A stretch of 64,000 bases of DNA from a virus: positions 1-64,000 of IMG/VR virus record IMGVR_UViG_3300027969_000044. One strand, written 5' to 3'. Below the pieces are notes generated by a model. The model ran no database searches and had not been told where the DNA came from. It was given only the letters and a program-made list of their open reading frames with translations. Positions within the stretch are counted from its first letter, which is position 1. Each line of letters starts with the position of its first letter. Shown one piece after another: positions 58,353-64,000 of this stretch. The position numbers were made by a program, and so were the translations under genes.

Positions 58353-61022
58353 ATGAGTTATGTAGATGCGATCTGGAATCGCGACGACAACGTTATTCGC
58401 GTCGTTGAACGCGATCCAAAAAAGGGTAGAATCTTTACAGACTATCCAGCAAAGTATATTTTTTACTATCCCGATCAAAGGGGCAAGTACAAATCAATTT
58501 ACGGTGAAAACCTATCAAAAGTTCAATGTAAAGACTTTAAAGAATTTGCTAAAGAACAAAGAATCCATAGTGGACATAAGTTATACGAAAGTGATATTAA
58601 TCCAATCTTTCGTGTACTAGAAGAAAACTATCTAGGACAAGACTCCCCAAATTTAAATGTAGCGTTCTTCGACATTGAAGTAGACTTTGATCCAGAACGT
58701 GGCTACGCATCACCTGAAGATGCGTTTATGCCAATTACTGCAATCAGTGTCTACCTACAGTGGATGGAAACAATGATTACTCTGGCTATTCCTCCAAAGA
58801 CTATGACTATGGAGCAGGCCAAGGAAGCTGTTAAAGAGTTTTCAAATACTATACTGTATGAAAATGAAGGAGAGATGCTTGATGAGTTTCTCAACTTAAT
58901 TCAGGACGCAGATGTTATTAGTGGTTGGAATAGCGAAGGATTCGACGTTCCGTATACCGTTAATCGTGTTACTAAAGTCCTAAGCAAAGAGGACACACGT
59001 AGATTCTGTCTGTGGGACAAGTTTCCCAAGAAACGTGAATATGAAAAATATGGTAAAGATGCTGTAACATATGACTTCCACGGTCGTGTACACTTGGACA
59101 GTTTAGAATTGTATCGCAAGTATACATATGAAGAGCGCCATACCTATAGACTAGATGCTATCGGTGAAATGGAAATTGGCGAAAGCAAAACTGTCTACGA
59201 AGGTACATTAGATCAACTGTACAACAATGACTTTCGAAAGTTTATCGAATACAACAGACAAGATACTTTCTTGTTAGACAAACTAGATAAGAAGCTAAAG
59301 TTTATTTCTCTTGCCAGTACCGTCGCTCACGAAAACACAGTATTGTTACAAACAACAATGGGTGCGGTAGCTGTAACTGAACAGGCTATTATTAACGAAG
59401 CCCATCACAGGGGACTCATTGTTCCTAGTCGTCCAAAACGTGATGAAACTAAAGACGCACAGGCCGCAGGTGCTTACGTTGCGTATCCAAAGAAAGGCAT
59501 TCATGATTGGATTGGTTCGTTAGACATTAACTCACTATACCCATCTGTCATTCGTGCGTTGAACATGGGTCCGGAAACTATCATTGGGCAGTTGCGTCAA
59601 GATTACACGCAAACAGAAATTGATGCTAAGATAGCTAAAGGTTCTAGTTTTGCCGCGGCATGGGAAGGTAAGTTTGCGTCTAACGAATATGAATTTGTTA
59701 TGGCAAAGGACAAAGCCAACGAAATCATTATTGACTGGGAAGATGGAAACACCAATGTATTAACTGGTGCTCAAGTATACGATCTAATATATGAAAGCAA
59801 TCAACCGTGGATGCTCAGTGCCAACGGTACAATCTTTACGCATGAACATGAAGGTATTATTCCTGGACTACTAGCACGTTGGTACAAAGAACGTAAAGAT
59901 ATGCAGAAGAAATTAAAGGAAGCTATTAATGCTGGAAACAAAATTGAAGAAGAATACTGGGATAAACGTCAGCTCGTTAAAAAGATTAATCTTAACAGCC
60001 TGTACGGTGCTATTCTCAACGTTGGTTGTCGTTTCTTTGACAATCGTATTGGTCAATCAACCACACTTACTGGGCGAGCCATTGCTCGCCACATGGCCTC
60101 AAAAATAAATGAAGTCGTTACTGGCGAATACAATCATTTAGGTAAAGCTATTATCTATGGTGATACTGACTCTGCTTATTTTAGTGCGTATGCTAGCCTT
60201 AAGAAAGACATTGACAAAGGTTCCATTCCTTGGGACAAAGAAACTGTTATTCAAATTTACGATCAAATCGCAGATGAAGTTAACGGAACATTTCCACAGT
60301 TTATGTTAGATGCGTTTCACTCTCCAAAGTCTCGTGGAGAAGTTATCAAAGCAGGTCGAGAACTTGTTGCGATCAAAGGCCTATTCATTACCAAGAAACG
60401 CTATGCTGTTCTTTATTTTGATAAAGAAGGCAAGAGAAGTGACATAGAAGGAAAGCCGGGCAAGATCAAAGCCATGGGCTTAGATTTGAAACGCAGTGAT
60501 ACTCCAGAATTTATGCAAAAGTTTTTAGAAGAACTTCTAACTAAGGTACTTAACGGTAGCAAGGAAGAAGAGATTCTAGACCGAATTGGCGAATTTAGAA
60601 CTGAGTTCAAAGCTAGACCCGGTTGGGAGAAAGGTAGTCCGAAAAGGGCTAACAATATTACAGAGTACGAGGCCAAAGAAAAGAAAGCTGGCAAAACAAA
60701 TATGCCAGGCCACGTTCGGGCCAGTATTAACTGGAATACACTAAAACGTATGAACGGAGACAAATACTCTGTAAACATCGTTGACGGTATGAAGGTTATT
60801 GTATGTAAGCTAAAAGCCAATCCACTAGGGTATACATCAGTTGCGTACCCAGTTGACGAATTACGCTTACCAAAGTGGTTCCAAGAATTGCCGTTTGATC
60901 ACGGGGAAATGGAAACTACTATTATTAATAACAAACTGGAAAACCTTATTGGAGTTCTGGAATGGGATTTAGAATCGACTACACAAGATAACACCTTTGG
61001 TAGTCTGTTTAGTTTTGATTAA
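58353..61022 (+). CDS. 43: Family B DNA polymerase (T4 gp43-like)
   Basis: This is a complete 889-residue polymerase. The proofreading exonuclease has D107 and E109 (AFFDIEVDFDPERGY) and later SGWNSEGFDVPY. The polymerase has motif A SLDINSLYPSVIRAL (D391), motif B KKINLNSLYGAI and motif C YGDTDSAYFS (D604, D606). The length and order equal T4 gp43, and all catalytic acids are intact. It works with gp45 (next gene) and the gp44 loader. AGGAGA precedes the ATG. Confidence 0.97.
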   Translation: MSYVDAIWNRDDNVIRVVERDPKKGRIFTDYPAKYIFYYPDQRGKYKSIYGENLSKVQCKDFKEFAKEQRIHSGHKLYESDINPIFRVLEENYLGQDSPNLNVAFFDIEVDFDPERGYASPEDAFMPITAISVYLQWMETMITLAIPPKTMTMEQAKEAVKEFSNTILYENEGEMLDEFLNLIQDADVISGWNSEGFDVPYTVNRVTKVLSKEDTRRFCLWDKFPKKREYEKYGKDAVTYDFHGRVHLDSLELYRKYTYEERHTYRLDAIGEMEIGESKTVYEGTLDQLYNNDFRKFIEYNRQDTFLLDKLDKKLKFISLASTVAHENTVLLQTTMGAVAVTEQAIINEAHHRGLIVPSRPKRDETKDAQAAGAYVAYPKKGIHDWIGSLDINSLYPSVIRALNMGPETIIGQLRQDYTQTEIDAKIAKGSSFAAAWEGKFASNEYEFVMAKDKANEIIIDWEDGNTNVLTGAQVYDLIYESNQPWMLSANGTIFTHEHEGIIPGLLARWYKERKDMQKKLKEAINAGNKIEEEYWDKRQLVKKINLNSLYGAILNVGCRFFDNRIGQSTTLTGRAIARHMASKINEVVTGEYNHLGKAIIYGDTDSAYFSAYASLKKDIDKGSIPWDKETVIQIYDQIADEVNGTFPQFMLDAFHSPKSRGEVIKAGRELVAIKGLFITKKRYAVLYFDKEGKRSDIEGKPGKIKAMGLDLKRSDTPEFMQKFLEELLTKVLNGSKEEEILDRIGEFRTEFKARPGWEKGSPKRANNITEYEAKEKKAGKTNMPGHVRASINWNTLKRMNGDKYSVNIVDGMKVIVCKLKANPLGYTSVAYPVDELRLPKWFQELPFDHGEMETTIINNKLENLIGVLEWDLESTTQDNTFGSLFSFD

Positions 61023-61029
61023 AAAATAT

Positions 61030-61058
61030 TTGACTTTGCTCAAACACCTAACTATAAT
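61030..61058 (+). promoter_or_regulatory. Sigma-70 promoter for sliding clamp
   Basis: TTGACT (61030-61035) and TATAAT (61053-61058) are 17 bases apart. AAAGGAC (61064-61070) follows as ribosome site for the ATG at 61077. The clamp can thus be made independently of the polymerase. Confidence 0.85.
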
Positions 61059-61076
61059 ATACAAAAGGACTATATC

Positions 61077-61811
61077 ATGAAAGACATTTTACAAGACATC
61101 GTATCACATACGCACAACCTAGGTTTTCTTAACATTGTTAAGGTAACTGGTACAGAAGACAAGACATTAGTAGATTCAATGGCAGATGACCGTTCGGTTA
61201 TTATGTACGCTGAAACTGCTAATCCGTACCCAGATATGATCGGCGTGTTTGGTATGCCACAATTGAACAAGTTAAAATACTTGATCGACGGCAACGAATA
61301 CAAAGACGGTGCTAAGATTGAAGTTGTTAAGCAAGATCGTAACGGTGAAGAACTTCCAGTAGGTATTCACTTTGAAAACAAAGACGGTGACTTTAAGAAC
61401 GACTACCGCTTTATGAACACAGAAATTATCAACGAAAAGTTGAAGACTGTTAAGTTCCGCGGTGTCAAGTGGGATGTAACTGTACAGCCTAGCGTACAAG
61501 CTATCCAACGTTTTGCTTTCCAAGCAGGTGCTAACACAGAGCACACAACATTCTTGGCTAAGACAGATGGTACAAATTTAAAGTTTACATTTGGTGATCA
61601 AAGTAGTCACGGTGGTGAGTTTGTATTTGCCACTGATGTAGTTGGTAAGATTACAAAGGGCTGGACATGGCCAGTTAGTAGCGTTTTAAGCATCCTTAAG
61701 ATTGCCGATGCTAACAATGCTAGTATTAGCTTTAGTAACGAAGGCGCAATGCAAATCGAACTAGACAGCGGTTTGGCAATTTACAAGTATATTATTCCAG
61801 CACAGGCATGA
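61077..61811 (+). CDS. 45: Sliding clamp (T4 gp45-like)
   Basis: This 244-residue protein matches the size and outline of T4-like gp45, the trimeric processivity ring that also activates late transcription in T4. It begins with helix-like DILQDIVSHTHNLGFLNIVK, then TLVDSMADDRSVIMYAE, and ends with strands ISFSNEGAMQIELDSGLAIY, then KYIIPAQA. The position directly after gene 43 is as expected. The assignment rests on length, pattern and context. Confidence 0.88.
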   Translation: MKDILQDIVSHTHNLGFLNIVKVTGTEDKTLVDSMADDRSVIMYAETANPYPDMIGVFGMPQLNKLKYLIDGNEYKDGAKIEVVKQDRNGEELPVGIHFENKDGDFKNDYRFMNTEIINEKLKTVKFRGVKWDVTVQPSVQAIQRFAFQAGANTEHTTFLAKTDGTNLKFTFGDQSSHGGEFVFATDVVGKITKGWTWPVSSVLSILKIADANNASISFSNEGAMQIELDSGLAIYKYIIPAQA

Positions 61812-62176
61812 TAAACGGAATAACCCAACACGGAAAGTATATGTATATACATGGGGGCCATGCTGGTGGTCCTTATGTTAATATGAGTAATCCGTCTGCC
61901 GGTATGGTTCGATTTGACGGTGCTAACCTACAGGCATATGACGGCAATACTTGGATGACCATTGCCGGTTCAACGGCATCTGTTGGGATGAGTCCTGTTG
62001 CCGAGGAAGCAATTGACTGGGTCCGCCAGCAGATGGAAAAAGAAAAACAATTTTTTGACTTGGCAAAGACTTCTAAATCTGTTAGTATTGCATTAGAAAA
62101 CCTAAATAAAGCCAAAGCAGAACTAGAATTAATAGCCATCTTGGCGAAAGAGCACAATGAAGAAACCACCACTTAA
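61808..62176 (+). CDS. Conserved phage hypothetical protein
   Basis: The protein has 122 residues. The N-terminal part is Gly-rich and beta-like (GKYMYIHGGHAGGPYVNMSN, then GMVRFDGANLQAYDGNTWMT), a pattern common in marine phage proteins of unknown role. The C-terminal part is a helical coil (VRQQMEKEKQFFDLAKTSKS). It overlaps gp45 by four bases and the DpdA-like gene by 20 bases. Confidence 0.65.
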   Translation: MINGITQHGKYMYIHGGHAGGPYVNMSNPSAGMVRFDGANLQAYDGNTWMTIAGSTASVGMSPVAEEAIDWVRQQMEKEKQFFDLAKTSKSVSIALENLNKAKAELELIAILAKEHNEETTT

Positions 62177-63836
62177 CTTAACCCCACTACAGAAAGACTA
62201 CGCAGTATATCTACCTGCGATTAGTTCGTTCTACAGTACATATATTGCTAAACAACGTTTAGAAGAATTTGTTTCTAAAGATCGTATTCCTAAAGGATTT
62301 GATCGTGGCATCGAAGGCATGAATTTTTTAAATGAAGAAGAAGGATACTTTACATACAGATACGGCCTGTACTCTGCGGGTCACGCACAATTAGACTTAA
62401 ACAAAAGTATGGTACAGGAGTCTATGATCCAACAACGTGATCGCAGTAAGACTATGATCTTAGGCGACTCGGGCGGATACCAGATCGGTAAAGGTGTTCT
62501 TAAATTTGATTGGTTAGACTTTGAAGGTAAGAGTGCTAACAAGACTCGTCAAAATATTCTAGAGTGGTTAGAACTAACTGCTGATTGGTCAATGATGCTG
62601 GACGTTCCTACTTGGGCGTGTGATCACATTCATAGTCCAAAGACCGGACTAAAAACATTTGAAGACTGTTTAGAAAAAACACGTTTTAATAACGACTACT
62701 TCCTACAAAATAGATTAGGTCAAACTAAATGGCTTAATGTACTACAAGGTGGTGACTGGGATACTGCTGAAAAGTGGTACAACGGTGTTAAAGAATTTAG
62801 CGATCCAACTGGTCCATACGCAGGCAAAGAAGCCGAAGGATGGGCAATGGGGGGTGCTAATATGTGTAAGATGGATATTACGTTAAAGCGTCTAATGACA
62901 CTACGTGAAGACAACTTACTAAAAGGAAAAGACTGGATGCACTTTTTGGGTACTGCTCAACTAGACTGGTCTTGTTATCTAACTTTAATTCAACGTCAAA
63001 TTAGGAAGCATATCAATGAAAACTTTACCATCTCTTTTGATTGCGCCTCACCGTTTATCGCAACAGCGCACGGACTTGTCTACACAAACGCACAACACAC
63101 GAACAAAAGGTGGAGTGTTATTATGGACAAAGCCCCAGATAACAAATCATTGTCAGGACGTTCAGACATTCCATTCCCATTCGCAAGCGAAACAGGAAGT
63201 AGATTAACAATGGAAGATATTGCGTACTATGATATTGGTACACGCAAGACCGATGCCGAGTTAGGTACTAAGAAAGATAAAAACGGCAATGACGTTCAGA
63301 TTGAATTTGATCACTTGAAAAAAGAGCATTACAATATTGTCCCAAGACTTAACAAATTAGACAAGATTCCAAACAAAACATCTTGGGACAGTTTTGCCTA
63401 CGCTCTAATGATGGGCCATAACGTAGAATGCCATATTGTTGCTGTACAACGTGCTCAACAATTAATGGACATTGAGACTGTACGATTTAAACCTAATTGG
63501 AGAAGTTGGGGTATCGAGGGTAAGAAGGAAAAAGAATTTAGTGATTGGGTTCCCCGTAGAATCTTGTACTTTGCTACATTCATTGAAGAACTATTTGAAA
63601 CTAAGACAAAATCTGAAGCTTTTGAGTTAATCGATAGTGCTACTGTATTCTTACGTAGTTTAGAAGGTGCTCGTTTACAAGGCGGTCCTGCTCAAAACGA
63701 ATTTAATAATTTGTTTACAATTGAAGACAAGTCTATAGTAAGACTTGCGCCAGATGGCACGCCACTTTTCGATCAACAAGATGATCCAAGTTTACGTATA
63801 CTAGAGGAAAACATCCAAGATGCGAATGAGCCTTGA
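62157..63836 (+). CDS. dpdA: TGT-family / DpdA-like 7-deazaguanine transferase
   Basis: This 559-residue protein has the tRNA-guanine transglycosylase barrel pattern. It has MILGDSGGYQIGKG (D104, cf. DSGGFQ), MMLDVPTWACDH, WLNVLQGGDWDTAEKWYNGV (cf. the QGG loop), GWAMGGAN, and ISFDCASPFIATAHG with nucleophile D295 (cf. FDC-PTR-AR). It lacks the usual C-terminal zinc site of bacterial TGT, is longer, and lacks the PTR string, features of the DNA-specific DpdA branch. Such enzymes swap guanine for preQ0-type bases in phage DNA, giving restriction resistance. Its partner may be the QueD-like protein at 8364. Confidence 0.78.
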   Translation: MKKPPLNLTPLQKDYAVYLPAISSFYSTYIAKQRLEEFVSKDRIPKGFDRGIEGMNFLNEEEGYFTYRYGLYSAGHAQLDLNKSMVQESMIQQRDRSKTMILGDSGGYQIGKGVLKFDWLDFEGKSANKTRQNILEWLELTADWSMMLDVPTWACDHIHSPKTGLKTFEDCLEKTRFNNDYFLQNRLGQTKWLNVLQGGDWDTAEKWYNGVKEFSDPTGPYAGKEAEGWAMGGANMCKMDITLKRLMTLREDNLLKGKDWMHFLGTAQLDWSCYLTLIQRQIRKHINENFTISFDCASPFIATAHGLVYTNAQHTNKRWSVIMDKAPDNKSLSGRSDIPFPFASETGSRLTMEDIAYYDIGTRKTDAELGTKKDKNGNDVQIEFDHLKKEHYNIVPRLNKLDKIPNKTSWDSFAYALMMGHNVECHIVAVQRAQQLMDIETVRFKPNWRSWGIEGKKEKEFSDWVPRRILYFATFIEELFETKTKSEAFELIDSATVFLRSLEGARLQGGPAQNEFNNLFTIEDKSIVRLAPDGTPLFDQQDDPSLRILEENIQDANEP

Positions 63837-64000
63837 TAAAATGGAAAAACACATTGAAATCTTAAAAGAGATTAGAAATGTGCTTGACAGAGACATAGCA
63901 GAGAAGTTAAAATATAGTAGTGCTAGTCAAGACGAGATTGATCAAATGAAAGCTCGTCTACTAGAAATGGACAGACAAATCGAACAAGAATTAAAGAGTA
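63820..64000 (+). CDS. Helical hypothetical protein, 3' end outside window
   Basis: The frame starts at ATG 63820, with AGAGGA 11 bases before, overlaps the DpdA-like gene by 17 bases and runs off the right edge after 60 codons. ATG 63826 is the alternative start. The product is a charged coiled-coil-like chain (MEKHIEILKEIRNVLDRDIA, then IDQMKARLLEMDRQIEQELK). The function is unknown. Confidence 0.65.
   Translation, partial: MRMSLDKMEKHIEILKEIRNVLDRDIAEKLKYSSASQDEIDQMKARLLEMDRQIEQELKS

Noticed and set aside
1-64000. tRNA genes, insertion sequences, integrase or lysogeny genes, photosystem genes
   Set aside because: I looked for cloverleaf-like segments with TTCGA-type T-loops in the few intergenic gaps and for transposase, integrase and psbA-like motifs in the encoded proteins, and saw none; a tRNA scan would be needed to exclude tRNAs formally.

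Overview
The window is a 64-kb piece of a large, strictly lytic-looking tailed-phage genome of the T4 superfamily. It most resembles the marine 'exo-T-even' myoviruses (cyanophage- and pelagiphage-like). This rests on a T4-type replisome (family B polymerase gp43, sliding clamp gp45, clamp loader gp44), a UvdE repair endonuclease, PhoH, several 2-oxoglutarate/Fe(II) oxygenases, TAAATA-type boxes resembling the T4 late promoter, and a very large cluster of long tail-fibre genes. The host is most likely a Gram-negative bacterium: there is a two-protein spanin pair with a lipoprotein, a GH19 endolysin, and near-consensus sigma-70 promoters with 17-bp spacers. No photosystem, integrase, transposase, tRNA or CRISPR feature was seen. 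Gene density is very high, with no gene-free stretch above about 120 bp, and ATGA start/stop overlaps are common.

Layout. 0-6.7 kb: small hypothetical genes, three 2OG-Fe(II)-oxygenase-like genes (two in tandem) and ClpP. 6.8-11.9 kb: a virion fibre protein, small membrane proteins, a QueD-like enzyme, UvdE, a glycosyltransferase, and two isolated minus-strand genes (a histone-like KAP-rich protein and a zinc-ribbon protein). 11.9-37.6 kb: the fibre/adhesin cluster. It holds a 3032-residue fibre with a C-terminal self-cleaving chaperone, a G2-type fibre, an Ig-repeat protein, a collagen/pectin-lyase/LamG fibre, a repeat-built fibre, two more S74-type fibres, a thioredoxin-like protein and a subtilisin. 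37.6-43 kb: a truncated Pol III alpha-like protein, a GroES-like co-chaperonin, a nucleotidyltransferase, gp44, PhoH (minus strand) and conserved hypotheticals. 43-45.9 kb: a lysis cassette (i-spanin, o-spanin, second lipoprotein, endolysin, holin-like protein). 45.9-49.6 kb: J-domain protein, peptide deformylase and a ClpA-type unfoldase. 50.3-57.6 kb: a group of proteins with T4-like capsid-targeting N-termini, including a 1491-residue probable polyprotein with ligase and nucleotidylyltransferase domains and a small HExxH peptidase. 57.7-64 kb: DsbA-like protein, gp43, gp45 and a TGT/DpdA-like enzyme.

Four themes tie the genes together. (1) A proteostasis kit (ClpP, a ClpA whose ClpP-loop reads VGF, GroES-like, DnaJ/CbpA-like, deformylase). 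(2) A likely 7-deazaguanine DNA modification route (QueD-like plus DpdA-like). (3) A set of predicted internal head proteins with T4 gp21-like cleavage sites. (4) Unusual gene expression signals: promoter boxes 4-6 nt before ATG with no Shine-Dalgarno, predicting leaderless mRNAs, and hairpins that would hide the ribosome site in read-through RNA but not in RNA started at the local promoter. All functions are assigned by reading motifs; no database search was run.
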